This document shows positions 1-9,365 of a stretch of DNA of 64,000 bases, in pieces. The number at the start of each line of letters is the position of its first letter. Positions within the stretch are counted from its first letter, which is position 1. The notes under the pieces were generated by a model that was not told the origin of the DNA, ran no database searches, and was given only the letters and a program-made list of their open reading frames with translations. This DNA comes from Bacteroides clarus YIT 12056 (GTDB lineage Bacteria; Bacteroidota; Bacteroidia; Bacteroidales; Bacteroidaceae): positions 1 to 64,000 of the forward strand of contig NZ_FQWK01000005.1 in the NCBI RefSeq assembly GCF_900129655.1, given 5' to 3'. Both the position numbers and the translations under genes were made by a program.

Positions 1-96
<96 letters not shown>

Positions 97-158
97 GGAC
101 ACTCTTAAAGGACACTTGTCCAAAGAGGAAGTACCAACACTCTAATTGACATATCATT

Positions 159-243
159 CTGTCATTCTGAAGAGAGTGAAGAATCTCTTCTCCTTAACAT
201 ATAAGAGAGGAGATTCTTCATCGCAAGCTCCTCTGAATGGCAG
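159..243. repeat. Dispersed palindromic repeat, copy 1
   Basis: Imperfect inverted repeat. CTGTCATTC (from 159) pairs with GAATGGCAG (235-243), and GAAGAATCTC (178-187) pairs exactly with GAGATTCTTC (210-219). Related sequences occur at 31023-31061 and 40025-40114. It lies in the leader of the DUF5009 gene, so an upstream ATG at 146 would start inside the repeat and is unlikely to be the true start. Confidence 0.7.
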
Positions 244-290
244 AATTCTTTTTTTACAGCCTGATATTCCCATATTGAAAAATTCTTTCC

Positions 291-298
291 TATATTTG
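291..298 (+). promoter_or_regulatory. -7 box TATATTTG of the DUF5009 gene
   Basis: Matches the Bacteroides -7 consensus TAnnTTTG and sits 27 bp before the ATG at 326. No good -33 TTTG is seen at the usual distance. Confidence 0.5.
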
Positions 299-325
299 TG
301 CCCTAACCCCCAAAACAGATTTGTT

Positions 326-1510
326 ATGAAAAACTTAGCACTCCAACGAGTTGCCGCAGTAGATGTATTCCGCGCACTCACCATGTTCCTCATGCTCTTT
401 GTAAACGACATTCCCGGATTGAAGAATGTCCCCCACTGGCTGATGCACGCCGATATCAATGAAGACATGCTGGGATTTTCCGATACCATCTTCCCGGCTT
501 TCCTATTCTGCATGGGCATGTCGGTATCTTTTGCCATACAGAACCGTTATAAAAAGGGTGATACTACCACACAGGTCATCGCGCATATATTCTGGCGTAC
601 GGTAGCGCTCATCGCCATGGGACTGTTTTCGCTTAACAGCGGCGGCATCGAAGGCGGCCTTTCCCATTCCTGGTTTACTATCCTTATGGTAATCGGTTTC
701 TTCCTGACATGGGGAGTATATCCCAAAGCCGAAGGCACAAAAAAAGCCCTTTTCACCGTAATGAAAGTGGCAGGCGTGGTATTGCTCGCAGCTTTGGTTA
801 TTTATAAAGACCTCAACGGAAAACCGTTCCATACGGGCTGGTGGGGAATCCTCGGTCTTATCGGTTGGACGTATGCCGTATGTGCCGGCATCTACCTGTT
901 TACCCGCGAGAGCCTGCGTAAAAACGCGATTGCATGGTTTGCAGTGATAGCACTCGCCGTAATCAGCCATTCCGGCCTTATCCCGGAAGAGTACGGCAGC
1001 CGTATCCTGCTGCTTCCTTTCATTCCCAGTGACTGGACGCTGCATGCATTCGGAATGTCGGGATTACTGACCTCCTTACTCATGCAACGCTACGCCGATC
1101 GCGAACACCCCGGCAAATTCATCGGTATGCTCTGCATTCTCGGCGTCGGCATGCTCATCCTTGCACTGGTTTCGCATCCATACTGGATTATCTCCAAGAT
1201 ACAGGCTACCCCGTCCTGGCTGTTTTATTGCCTTACCGCTTTCTTCCCGTTATTCGGCTTCTTCTATTGGCTGACCGACGTAAAGGGCAATACAAGCCGG
1301 TTCGATATAATCAAACCCGCAGGAACGGCAACGCTCACTTGCTACATTCTTCCCTATATATGGTACTCCGTTCAGCAATTAGCAGGCTGGACTTATCCGG
1401 AAGTATTGGGAAGCGGCGTACCGGGACTGCTCAAATCGCTTGTCTTCTCCATCGTCATCGTACAGTTGACCGGACTGCTGGTGAAAGGCAAGATAAAACT
1501 GAAAGTTTAA
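326..1510 (+). CDS. DUF5009 / HGSNAT-like multi-pass membrane protein
   Basis: A 394-residue, very hydrophobic protein with about ten predicted membrane segments. The N-terminus has [20 protein letters not shown], the signature of the DUF5009/DUF1624 group, which is related to heparan-alpha-glucosaminide N-acetyltransferase (a transmembrane acetyltransferase). A role in acetylating a sugar at the inner membrane is inferred from the family and is not shown here. The ATG at 326 is preferred over 146 because the upstream codons run through a dispersed repeat and across the -7 box at 291-298. queH follows after 13 bp, so the two may be co-transcribed. Confidence 0.8.
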   Translation: MKNLALQRVAAVDVFRALTMFLMLFVNDIPGLKNVPHWLMHADINEDMLGFSDTIFPAFLFCMGMSVSFAIQNRYKKGDTTTQVIAHIFWRTVALIAMGLFSLNSGGIEGGLSHSWFTILMVIGFFLTWGVYPKAEGTKKALFTVMKVAGVVLLAALVIYKDLNGKPFHTGWWGILGLIGWTYAVCAGIYLFTRESLRKNAIAWFAVIALAVISHSGLIPEEYGSRILLLPFIPSDWTLHAFGMSGLLTSLLMQRYADREHPGKFIGMLCILGVGMLILALVSHPYWIISKIQATPSWLFYCLTAFFPLFGFFYWLTDVKGNTSRFDIIKPAGTATLTCYILPYIWYSVQQLAGWTYPEVLGSGVPGLLKSLVFSIVIVQLTGLLVKGKIKLKV

Positions 1511-1523
1511 AGTACTCATCGCT

Positions 1524-2120
1524 ATGCTGAAAATTCAAACTCCCAACGGTGAAAACAGAGTTTTGCTACACTCCTGTTGCGCTCCCTGTTCCTCTGCCAT
1601 CATAGAATGCATGTTGGCAAACGGCATCCGCCCGACTGTGTTTTACTGTAATCCCAACATCTATCCGCAAGAGGAGTATGAAATAAGAAAACAGGAAGCC
1701 ATTCGCTTTGTAACGTCTCAAAACCTCGATTTCATCGATGCAGATTACGACTACACCCATTGGCGGAACACAATGCTGGGACTGGAAGACGAACCGGAAC
1801 GCGGCGGCCGTTGCCTGAAATGCTTTACATTACGCCTGACGGAAACGGCACGCTATGCTTCCGAACACGGCTTCTCTGTCTTTACCACTACCCTCGCGTC
1901 TTCGCGCTGGAAGAGCCTCGACCAGATAAACGAAGCGGGAAAACGGGCAGCCGCCCTTTATCCCGGTACAATCTTTTGGGAGCAGAACTGGCGGAAAGGC
2001 GGATTGCAAGACCGCCGCAACCAGCTCCTCAAAGAGTATGATTTCTATAACCAACTGTACTGCGGTTGCGAATTCAGCAGGAAGCGGTTGGAACAACCTG
2101 AAGAGAATAAGCGGGAATAA
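1524..2120 (+). CDS. queH: Epoxyqueuosine reductase QueH
   Basis: A 198-residue DUF208 protein. It carries the family's cysteine pairs: HSCCAPCS near residue 17, GGRCLKCF near residue 97 and YCGCEFSRKR near the C-terminus. In QueH these ligate a 4Fe-4S cluster and a second iron. The enzyme performs the last step of queuosine synthesis, reducing epoxyqueuosine to queuosine in the wobble position of tRNA, as a non-homologous replacement for QueG. Length is normal for the family. It starts 13 bp after the DUF5009 gene on the same strand. Confidence 0.9.
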   Translation: MLKIQTPNGENRVLLHSCCAPCSSAIIECMLANGIRPTVFYCNPNIYPQEEYEIRKQEAIRFVTSQNLDFIDADYDYTHWRNTMLGLEDEPERGGRCLKCFTLRLTETARYASEHGFSVFTTTLASSRWKSLDQINEAGKRAAALYPGTIFWEQNWRKGGLQDRRNQLLKEYDFYNQLYCGCEFSRKRLEQPEENKRE

Positions 2121-2173
2121 GGCATTTTTAGCAAAGGAGCATTCCAAAAACAAGTAGCCGAACCACCAATCCT

Positions 2174-2245
2174 AATTCGTTAGACAGTTGTCATCCTTTC
2201 GTTAGACGGCTGTCTAACGAAAGGGAAACATCCGTCTGACGAATT
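2174..2245. repeat. Nested double inverted repeat
   Basis: An inner perfect 13-bp stem (CCTTTCGTTAGAC at 2195-2207 with GTCTAACGAAAGG at 2212-2224, loop GGCT) is enclosed by an outer pair (AATTCGTTAGAC at 2174-2185 with GTCTGACGAATT at 2234-2245, one G-T wobble). Both pairs share the GTTAGAC core. There is no T-run on either side, so it is not a standard intrinsic terminator. It lies between the convergent queH and M16 genes. Confidence 0.75.
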
Positions 2246-2312
2246 AAATTCAATAAGGGCCCGGCATAACAATCCCCGCCTCAATACCTAAGTTCAGCGG
2301 CTGAGAAGGCTG

Positions 2313-3560
2313 TCAATCGTAAACAAGGGTCGATAAGTAATCTTCTGCAAACATCTCGTTCGCCACTTCCAACAGAATCTCGGGAGTAAGTTGCTCGATA
2401 CGCCGGAACACAGCTCCGGCTGTTTCATATTTATTGTAGTGCAGGAAGGTCTTCGCCATACCGAGGGCATTATTCTCGTTATTGTCCGAAGCCACGCCTA
2501 TCTGGCCGATAAGCTGCTTTTTGGCGGCGGCAAGCTGGGAAGAAGTCATCCGGGTATCACGCAGGCGTTTCAGTTCTTTATACACAAGGCGGGTACAGAG
2601 CGCCGCGTCCTCAGGATCGCAGCCGAAATAAATGCAGAAAGTTCCGGTATCGGTGTAGGAAGTCAGGTTGGACTCTACATTATAGACCAAACCGCGCCGT
2701 TCGCGCAAGGCCACATTCAACCGGCTGTTCATGCCCGGACCGCCGAGAATGTTGTTCAGCAGGTAGAGCGCCGTACGCTTGTCTTCGTAGGCATTGTATC
2801 CCCGGCTGCCTATCATGACGTGCGCCTGGTGGGTATCTTTATGCAAAACCAGATTTTTCGGAACATACAAAGGCGGAGGCGTACGACGGGTATCGACAGC
2901 CACAGCCGGAATATCAGCCAACAGTTTCTCCGCCCAGCGCACCACTTGCCTGAAATCCATATTACCCAACACAAAGAACACCATATTGCCAGGATGATAA
3001 AAGCGGGAAGTAAAGGCGGCCGCATCTTCGCTGCGGAATTTCTTCAGCTGCTCCGGATTACCGAGAATATTGCGTCCCAGAGGGTGTCCGCGAAAGATTA
3101 AATCTTCAAAATCATCAAAAATCAGTTCCGAAGGATTATCCTCATACGACTGGATTTCGTCTATAATGACCTCTGTCTCCTTCTCAATCTCCCGTTGCGG
3201 AAACGTGGAGTGGAACACGATATCCGTCAGCAGCTCGAAAGCGCGTCCGAAGTGTTCGGTAAGGAACGCGGAATAAATTACGGTTTCTTCCTTATTGGTA
3301 TAAGCGTTCAAATCGCCGCCCACATTCTCCATGCGGTTCAGAATATGCCACGCTTTACGCTTCTTGGTGCCTTTAAAAATAAGATGCTCCACAAAATGCG
3401 CCATGCCCTGCTCGTTTTCGAGTTCATCGCGCGTTCCGGCATCTACCGCAAAACCACAATAAGCCACCTTCGACAAAGACGGTTCGTGGATGATGCGCAG
3501 GCCATTCGGCAATGTATGCAGATGATAGCGAGGCTGTATTTCTTCTGTTAAATTCTTCAT
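2313..3560 (-). CDS. M16 family zinc metalloprotease
   Basis: A 415-residue single-unit M16 (pitrilysin / processing-peptidase) protein. The inverted zinc motif HFVEH is at residues 55-59, with the expected distal glutamate in EVIIDEIQSYED. The C-terminal half has the R/Y region (GPGMNSRLNVALRE) seen in family members. No signal peptide is visible, so it is probably cytoplasmic. The ATG at 3560 is chosen over 3590 because a -7 box on this strand (3588-3595) overlaps the upstream codons. The substrate cannot be predicted. Confidence 0.9.
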   Translation of the reverse strand: MKNLTEEIQPRYHLHTLPNGLRIIHEPSLSKVAYCGFAVDAGTRDELENEQGMAHFVEHLIFKGTKKRKAWHILNRMENVGGDLNAYTNKEETVIYSAFLTEHFGRAFELLTDIVFHSTFPQREIEKETEVIIDEIQSYEDNPSELIFDDFEDLIFRGHPLGRNILGNPEQLKKFRSEDAAAFTSRFYHPGNMVFFVLGNMDFRQVVRWAEKLLADIPAVAVDTRRTPPPLYVPKNLVLHKDTHQAHVMIGSRGYNAYEDKRTALYLLNNILGGPGMNSRLNVALRERRGLVYNVESNLTSYTDTGTFCIYFGCDPEDAALCTRLVYKELKRLRDTRMTSSQLAAAKKQLIGQIGVASDNNENNALGMAKTFLHYNKYETAGAVFRRIEQLTPEILLEVANEMFAEDYLSTLVYD

Positions 3561-3587
3561 TCTTACGTTACAAACAATTTGCGGGCA

Positions 3588-3595
3588 CAAAAATA
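3588..3595 (-). promoter_or_regulatory. -7 box TATTTTTG of the M16 gene
   Basis: Fits TAnnTTTG on the minus strand, 27 bp upstream of the ATG at 3560. Confidence 0.5.
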
Positions 3596-3670
3596 CAATA
3601 AAACTTATTGCCGTTTATGGAAAATTACGGATATTTGCGGACTTATAATTCATAAATCAAAATTGAAACA

Positions 3671-4276
3671 ATGATAGCATCCATTCAAGAGCTTTTGCAG
3701 AAAGAAGCGCAAGCCGTATTGAATATCCCCGTAACGGACGCATACGAAAAAGCGGTAGAACTCATCGTAGAACAAGTACACCGCAAAAAAGGGAAACTGG
3801 TAACTTCCGGCATGGGCAAGGCAGGGCAAATAGCTATGAATATTGCTACTACCTTTTGTTCGACCGGCATTCCCTCCGTCTTTCTGCATCCCAGCGAGGC
3901 ACAACACGGAGACTTGGGTATTCTGCAGGAAAACGACCTGTTGCTGCTCATTTCCAATTCGGGCAAGACGCGCGAAATTGTCGAGTTGACACAATTGGCG
4001 CACAACCTGAATCCCCGGCTGAAGTTTATCGTTATTACGGGCAATCCGGACAGTCCGCTGGCGCAGGAATCGGATGTATGCCTCAGCACGGGAAGCCCCA
4101 AGGAGGTCTGCACACTGGGCATGACTCCTACCACTTCCACAACGGTAATGACCGTTATAGGCGATATTCTGGTCGTGCAGACCATGCAGAGAACCGGATT
4201 TACCATTGAAGACTACTCCAAGCGCCATCACGGCGGTTACCTCGGAGAAAAATCAAGATCATTATGCGTAAAGTAA
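3671..4276 (+). CDS. SIS-domain sugar-phosphate isomerase (KpsF/GutQ/KdsD-like, no CBS domains)
   Basis: A 201-residue protein made almost only of the SIS fold: substrate-loop sequence TSGMGKAGQIA near residue 45, HPSEAQHGDLG near residue 75 and SNSGKTREI near residue 98. These are the hallmarks of arabinose-5-phosphate isomerase (Ru5P to A5P, first step to KDO). Canonical KdsD is about 320-330 residues with two CBS domains. Here the chain stops after the SIS domain, and it keeps the catalytic-type HH near the end (KRHHGGYLG). Single-domain A5P isomerases are known in Bacteroides, so this may be the KDO-pathway enzyme. Its stop overlaps the start of the next gene by 13 bp, which implies translational coupling. 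Confidence 0.85.
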   Translation: MIASIQELLQKEAQAVLNIPVTDAYEKAVELIVEQVHRKKGKLVTSGMGKAGQIAMNIATTFCSTGIPSVFLHPSEAQHGDLGILQENDLLLLISNSGKTREIVELTQLAHNLNPRLKFIVITGNPDSPLAQESDVCLSTGSPKEVCTLGMTPTTSTTVMTVIGDILVVQTMQRTGFTIEDYSKRHHGGYLGEKSRSLCVK

Positions 4277-5187
4277 TCGGCATCGGAGAAACGATATTGG
4301 ACGTCATTTTCCGTAATGAGCAACCTTCGGCTGCCGTTCCGGGCGGTTCCGTATTCAATGGAATCGTTTCATTGAGCCGTACCGGCGTTCCCGTCTGTTT
4401 CATCAGTGAGACAGGCAACGACCATGTGGGCGATATCATTCTCCGGTTCATGCGCGACAATCATATTTCCACAGACCACGTCAACGTATTTCCCGACGGG
4501 AAATCTCCCGTATCGCTCGCTTTCCTGAATGATAACAGCGACGCTGAATATATTTTCTATAAGAATTATCCCAAACAACGGCTGGATGTCATCTACCCCG
4601 AACTGGAAGAAGACGATATCGTCGTCATCGGTTCTTACTACGCGTTGAATCCGGTGCTGCGCGAGAAAGTGTTGGAGTTGCTCGACCGGGCACGCGAAAA
4701 GAAAGCCATCGTTTATTACGATCCCAATTTCCGTTCTTCCCACAAGGAAGAAGCTATAAAGCTGGCGCCGACCATCATTGAAAATCTGGAATACGCCGAC
4801 ATTGTACGCGGTTCGCAGGAAGATTTCTTCTATATGTACAATTTGCGCGACGCGGACAAAATATACAGGGACAAGATAAAATTCTATTGTCCCAATTTTC
4901 TGTGTACGGCAGGAGCGGAAAAGATAACGCTCCGCACCGCTTCCGTCTCCAAAGAATACGACATACCGCCGCTGAAAGCCGTGAGTACCATCGGAGCGGG
5001 TGACAACTTCAATGCGGGCATCATCTACGGCTTGCTGAAATATGACGTCCGTTACGACGACTTGAACACGGTCAGCGAAACCGGATGGGACAAGATTATC
5101 CGTTACGGTATGGAATTCGCCGCGGAAGTCTGCAAAAGTTACAGTAATTCGGTGTCGCGCGAGTTTGCGGAGAGATATAAGTATTGA
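4264..5187 (+). CDS. PfkB-family carbohydrate kinase
   Basis: A 307-residue ribokinase-fold kinase. The N-terminus shows GIGETILD and the glycine pair VPGGSVFNG. The C-terminal signature STIGAGDNFNAG near residue 240 contains the catalytic Asp and the anion hole. The family phosphorylates fructose, ribose, adenosine or related substrates using ATP. The substrate is not evident here, although annotated relatives are often called fructokinase. The overlap with the SIS isomerase gene suggests that the two act on the same or linked sugars. Confidence 0.85.
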   Translation: MRKVIGIGETILDVIFRNEQPSAAVPGGSVFNGIVSLSRTGVPVCFISETGNDHVGDIILRFMRDNHISTDHVNVFPDGKSPVSLAFLNDNSDAEYIFYKNYPKQRLDVIYPELEEDDIVVIGSYYALNPVLREKVLELLDRAREKKAIVYYDPNFRSSHKEEAIKLAPTIIENLEYADIVRGSQEDFFYMYNLRDADKIYRDKIKFYCPNFLCTAGAEKITLRTASVSKEYDIPPLKAVSTIGAGDNFNAGIIYGLLKYDVRYDDLNTVSETGWDKIIRYGMEFAAEVCKSYSNSVSREFAERYKY

Positions 5188-5277
5188 CGGTTCTCTCCGA
5201 TCCGTACCTAAAAATAAATTATCATTTAAAAATTATAAAAGCTTCCTGCACGCTGTATAATCTGCGGCGAAAAACTA

Positions 5278-5285
5278 TATATTTG
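5278..5285 (+). promoter_or_regulatory. -7 box TATATTTG of the phosphatase gene
   Basis: TAnnTTTG match 31 bp before the ATG at 5317. Confidence 0.5.
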
Positions 5286-5316
5286 CTGTAAACGACATTT
5301 AGAGAGTTTACGAATT

Positions 5317-6378
5317 ATGTACAAGAATCTGTTGAACTTGCTTGCGCTGGCAGTGTTGCTCCCTTCTTGCGGCGGCACAGCTCCACATATATCCGTTGTA
5401 TGCGAAGAAAACAACGTAGGGAACTGTATCGTTAAGTGGGAAATGGCTCCCCTCATCAAAGGAAATGTGAAAGTATATGCTTCGACCGATCCTGATTTCA
5501 TACCGGAAGACACTCCCGTGGCCGTAGCCGATATCTCGGACTTGAAAATGACCATCATCACAAACGACCCTACCAAACGTTACTATTACACCCTTTTGTT
5601 CGGAGATAAATATCGTGTAAAGATTGCCACGCGCAACGTCAATATCCCCGGCATACAGAACTTCCGCGATTTAGGCGGTTATCCTTCCTACCCCGGCAAA
5701 AAACAGATGCGCTGGGGAATGATTTACCGCTCGGCGGAGATAGACAGCCTTGAATATTGCTCACGCAGGGAACTCAAGAATCTCGGAATCAAAACACTTA
5801 TCGACCTGCGGACTCCTTCGGAGATAGGCAGACAGTCCCCGCTGCAGAAAGGATTCAATGTCGTGCATATTCCGCTTGCTACCGGAGACATGGAAGATAT
5901 ACTGCAAGGAATACGGGAAGAAAAGATAAAATGCGATACCGTCTATCGTATGGTGGAACGGATGAACCGTACATTGATAGACAAATATACCAAAGAATAC
6001 CGGCAGATATTCGATATTTTATTGGATAAAACCAACTATCCGGTAGTTATCCACTGCTCTTCGGGTAAAGGACGTACAGGTATCGTCTCCGCACTGGTAC
6101 TCGCCGCACTGGGTGTCAACGAGGACATAATCATGGAAGATTACCGGCTGAGCAATGACTATTTCAACATTCCGAGAGCCTCGAAATACGCCTATCGACT
6201 GCCTACGCGCTCGCAGGAAGCCATCACCACCCTGTTCTCGGCGCGTGAAGACTTCCTGAATGCCGCCAAAGACGAAGCGGAGCGGAAATACGGCGACATG
6301 GATACTTATCTGCAAAAAGGCATCGGACTGAGCAAGGACGAAATAAAGAGACTACGGAGTATTTTGCTCAGTGATTAG
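5317..6378 (+). CDS. Secreted lipoprotein tyrosine phosphatase (Y_phosphatase3 type)
   Basis: A 353-residue protein. The N-terminus is a lipoprotein signal peptide ending at the lipobox LLPSC (Cys near residue 17). An N-terminal beta-rich segment of about 100 residues precedes the phosphatase domain. That domain opens with NFRDLGGY and carries the P-loop HCSSGKGRTG, which is the Cys-x5-Arg active site of protein tyrosine phosphatases. The family (IphP-like) removes phosphate from phosphotyrosine or phosphoinositides. The lipid anchor places it in the periplasm or on the outer membrane. The natural substrate is unknown. Confidence 0.88.
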   Translation: MYKNLLNLLALAVLLPSCGGTAPHISVVCEENNVGNCIVKWEMAPLIKGNVKVYASTDPDFIPEDTPVAVADISDLKMTIITNDPTKRYYYTLLFGDKYRVKIATRNVNIPGIQNFRDLGGYPSYPGKKQMRWGMIYRSAEIDSLEYCSRRELKNLGIKTLIDLRTPSEIGRQSPLQKGFNVVHIPLATGDMEDILQGIREEKIKCDTVYRMVERMNRTLIDKYTKEYRQIFDILLDKTNYPVVIHCSSGKGRTGIVSALVLAALGVNEDIIMEDYRLSNDYFNIPRASKYAYRLPTRSQEAITTLFSAREDFLNAAKDEAERKYGDMDTYLQKGIGLSKDEIKRLRSILLSD

Positions 6379-6400
6379 TGATTAATCGCCAAAAAACTCT

Positions 6401-6493
6401 TATCTTTGCACCGAATGCGAAGATAAGCTGCGCCTCGGCATAAAAAATAAACAAGTTTATTTTATTCTGCTCCCGGCTTGCATTATCTTTGCA
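6401..6493 (+). promoter_or_regulatory. Helicase promoter region: duplicated -7 box inside a large inverted repeat
   Basis: The sequence TTATCTTTGCACCGAA occurs twice, giving -7 boxes TATCTTTG at 6401-6408 and 6484-6491. Between them, TGCGAAGATAA (6416-6426) is the inverse of TTATCTTTGCA (6483-6493) with one mismatch. The centre holds a 9-bp palindrome, AAAATAAAC (6444-6452) with GTTTATTTT (6455-6463). The second box is the likely helicase promoter and rules out a start codon at 6489. Confidence 0.6.
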
Positions 6494-6521
6494 CCGAAAT
6501 ATAAAGATATACAAAGATTTA

Positions 6522-8459
6522 ATGAAGACATTTGAAGAGCTCGGTGTGTCGCCGGAGATACGCCGCGCCATTGAAGAAATGGGATATGCGTGTCCCATGC
6601 CGGTACAAGAGGAAGTAATCCCTTACCTTTTGGGAGAAAATAATGATGTAGTAGCACTGGCACAAACAGGAACAGGAAAGACCGCGGCGTTCGGTCTGCC
6701 GCTTATACAGCAAATTAACGTTAACAACAGAATTCCCCAATCACTCATTCTTTGCCCTACCCGCGAACTTTGTTTGCAGATTGCGGGCGACTTGAATGAT
6801 TATTCCAAATACATCGACGGCCTGCGGGTACTGCCCGTATACGGAGGCTCATCCATCGAGAGCCAGATACGCGCCCTGAAACGGGGAGTACATATCATCG
6901 TAGCCACTCCCGGACGCCTGCTCGACCTTATGGAGCGCAAAACCGTCTCCCTCTCCACCATACAGAATGTAGTTATGGACGAAGCGGACGAGATGCTGAA
7001 CATGGGATTCACGGACAGCATCAACGCCATTCTGGCAGACGTGCCCCAAGAGCGCAACACGCTGCTGTTTTCCGCTACCATGAGCCCTGAAATAGCACGT
7101 ATCTCCAAAAAATACCTGCACAACGCCAAGGAAATCACCATCGGACGCAAGAATGAAGGCACAAACAACGTGAAACACGTGGTTTTCACCGTTCATGCCA
7201 AAGATAAATACGCCGCTCTGAAACGTATCGTGGATTATTACCCGCAGATATACGGTATCATTTTCTGCCGTACCCGTAAGGAAACACAGGAAATCGCCGA
7301 CAAACTGATGCAGGAAGGTTACAACGCCGACGCTTTGCACGGCGAACTGAGCCAGGCGCAGCGCGATGCCGTCATGCAGAAGTTCCGCATACGCAACCTG
7401 CAGCTGTTGGTAGCCACCGATGTAGCCGCACGCGGCTTGGACGTTGACGACCTTACCCATGTCATCAATTACGGCCTGCCCGATGATACGGAAAGCTACA
7501 CGCACCGCAGCGGACGTACGGGACGCGCCGGAAAAACAGGTACATCCATCGCCATCATCAACCTGCGTGAAAAAGGCAAGATGCGTGAAATAGAACGCAT
7601 TATCGGCAAGAAATTCATTCAGGGAGAAATGCCTACCGGCAAGCAAATCTGTGAGAAGCAGCTTTTGAAGGTTATTGACGAACTTGAGAAAGTAAAAGTA
7701 AATGAGGATGAAATCTGTGATTTCATGCCCGACATTTACCGCAAGCTGGACTGGTTGAGTAAAGAAGACCTGATTAAACGCATGGTTTCTCTCGAATTCA
7801 ATCGTTTTTTGGACTACTATCGCGACCGTGAGGAAATAGAGATCGCCACCGGCAGCGAACGCAGCGTAAAAAGCGGCGAACGCGGTAGCAGCGCCCGTCA
7901 GGCAGCGCCGGGCTTTAAACGCCTGTTCATCAATCTCGGCAAAATGGACAATTTCTTCCCGAATGAGCTGATCAGCCTTCTAAACAGCAATACCCGCGGA
8001 CGCGTCGAACTGGGGCGTATCGACCTGATGCAAAAGTTCTCTTTCTTCGAGGTGGAAGAAAAAGAAGCCAACAACGTCGTGAAAGCCTTGAACCGTGCCA
8101 ACTGGAACGGCCGTAAGGTTTCCGTAGAAATTGCGGGAGAGGAAGGAAAGGACGCTCCCAAGGGAAAACGCAGAGCCGAAGGCGGCAACTATGGCAAAAA
8201 AGAGTTTGACAGCAAAAAACGCGGCTATAAGGATGACCGCCGCAGCGAACCTGCCGGCAAGCGCAAGGACAAAGCCGAATATGCAGCTACCGACAAGAAG
8301 AAAAAGGACAAGCCCAGTCGCGAAGAGCGCGGGTACACCAAGGCGCGCGGCAAAAAAGACGATTGGAAACAGTTCTTCCAGGGCAATAACGAGTTTAAGG
8401 ATTCAGAACCCGACTTCAGCGAAGAAGGCTGGGCAAGGCGGACACCCAAAAAGAAATAG
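6522..8459 (+). CDS. DEAD-box ATP-dependent RNA helicase with DbpA-type RNA-binding domain
   Basis: A 645-residue protein. The helicase core covers residues 1 to about 370: Q-motif region TFEELGVSP, motif I AQTGTGKT, PTREL, TPGR, motif II DEAD, motif III SAT, and motif VI HRSGRTGRAG. Residues about 465-540 match the DbpA RNA-binding domain (an RRM fold), which in DbpA recognises 23S rRNA. The last 100 residues are a low-complexity Lys/Arg/Glu/Gly tail, as in Bacteroidetes DeaD-like helicases. A role in ribosome assembly or cold-stress RNA remodelling follows from the family. The ATG at 6522 is used because the promoter box lies just upstream. Confidence 0.93.
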   Translation: MKTFEELGVSPEIRRAIEEMGYACPMPVQEEVIPYLLGENNDVVALAQTGTGKTAAFGLPLIQQINVNNRIPQSLILCPTRELCLQIAGDLNDYSKYIDGLRVLPVYGGSSIESQIRALKRGVHIIVATPGRLLDLMERKTVSLSTIQNVVMDEADEMLNMGFTDSINAILADVPQERNTLLFSATMSPEIARISKKYLHNAKEITIGRKNEGTNNVKHVVFTVHAKDKYAALKRIVDYYPQIYGIIFCRTRKETQEIADKLMQEGYNADALHGELSQAQRDAVMQKFRIRNLQLLVATDVAARGLDVDDLTHVINYGLPDDTESYTHRSGRTGRAGKTGTSIAIINLREKGKMREIERIIGKKFIQGEMPTGKQICEKQLLKVIDELEKVKVNEDEICDFMPDIYRKLDWLSKEDLIKRMVSLEFNRFLDYYRDREEIEIATGSERSVKSGERGSSARQAAPGFKRLFINLGKMDNFFPNELISLLNSNTRGRVELGRIDLMQKFSFFEVEEKEANNVVKALNRANWNGRKVSVEIAGEEGKDAPKGKRRAEGGNYGKKEFDSKKRGYKDDRRSEPAGKRKDKAEYAATDKKKKDKPSREERGYTKARGKKDDWKQFFQGNNEFKDSEPDFSEEGWARRTPKKK

Positions 8460-8468
8460 ATAAGCGGC

Positions 8469-9335
8469 GTGAATAAGGTCAACGGTTTTTTATACGGGCT
8501 GTTATCTTCCGCGAGCTTCGGATTGATTCCGTTGTTCACGATTCCTGCCATGCAGCAAGGAATGGGTTTCTGGTCTATCCTGCTATACCGCTTTCTTTTC
8601 GCCATGCTGGCATTGGCGGGCATATTGCTGCTCGACAAGCAATCTTTCCGCATCCGCCGTAAAGAGATATTACCGCTTCTGTTGCTGGCGTGCCTTTACG
8701 ACAGTTCCGCCGTTTTCCTCTTTTGGGGATATCAGTTCATGTCAAGCGGTGTGGCTACCACCCTTCATTTCATGTATCCGGTGCTGACCACGCTCATCAT
8801 GATGATTTTCTTCCATGAGAAAAAGTCTTTGTGGCGCATGGCGGCTATCGCGCTTGCGGTAGCCGGTGTATTCTTCCTGTCCGGCGGAGATAGTACAGGA
8901 AGTGTCACCGGGCTCGGCATATTCATTGTTTTGCTTTCTGCGCTGGGATATGCGCTGTACCTGGTAACGGTAAGCCAACTGAAAAATCTTGAAATGAAAG
9001 GGCTTAAAATGACGTTTTACGTCTTTTTATTCGGCGGTATCCTGCTGTTCATAGGGACAGAAGCTTCCGGCATAGGATTGCAGGCCATTCCGGACCGCAC
9101 CACATTAGGCAATCTGGTGATGCTGGCATTGGTACCTACCGTAATATCCAATCTCGCACTGGTACGCGCCATCAAAAACATAGGCTCCACACTGACATCC
9201 GTATTGGGGGCCATGGAGCCTGTAACGGCGGTATGCGTCGGCATTACCATTTTCGGAGAGCCGCTTACCCGAAGCATAGCACTGGGTATTCTGCTCATTA
9301 TCTCAGCCGTAACCGTCATTATTCTGAAAAGGTGA
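8469..9335 (+). CDS. DMT-family (EamA) transporter
   Basis: A 288-residue membrane protein with two EamA repeats and about ten membrane segments. Typical family motifs are seen: SSASFGLIPLF in helix 1 and GAMEPVTAVCVGITIFGEPL in the second repeat. It exports or exchanges an unidentified small metabolite across the inner membrane. The start is a GTG at 8469, since no ATG lies in a suitable place before residue 29. It starts only 9 bp after the helicase stop. Confidence 0.85.
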   Translation: MNKVNGFLYGLLSSASFGLIPLFTIPAMQQGMGFWSILLYRFLFAMLALAGILLLDKQSFRIRRKEILPLLLLACLYDSSAVFLFWGYQFMSSGVATTLHFMYPVLTTLIMMIFFHEKKSLWRMAAIALAVAGVFFLSGGDSTGSVTGLGIFIVLLSALGYALYLVTVSQLKNLEMKGLKMTFYVFLFGGILLFIGTEASGIGLQAIPDRTTLGNLVMLALVPTVISNLALVRAIKNIGSTLTSVLGAMEPVTAVCVGITIFGEPLTRSIALGILLIISAVTVIILKR

Positions 9336-9365
9336 TAAGTGACAGAGCGATAAAATGGTAAAATT

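Noticed and set aside
2195..2224. Standard intrinsic terminator after queH
   Set aside because: The stem is strong but lacks a T-run on either strand; listed as a repeat instead.
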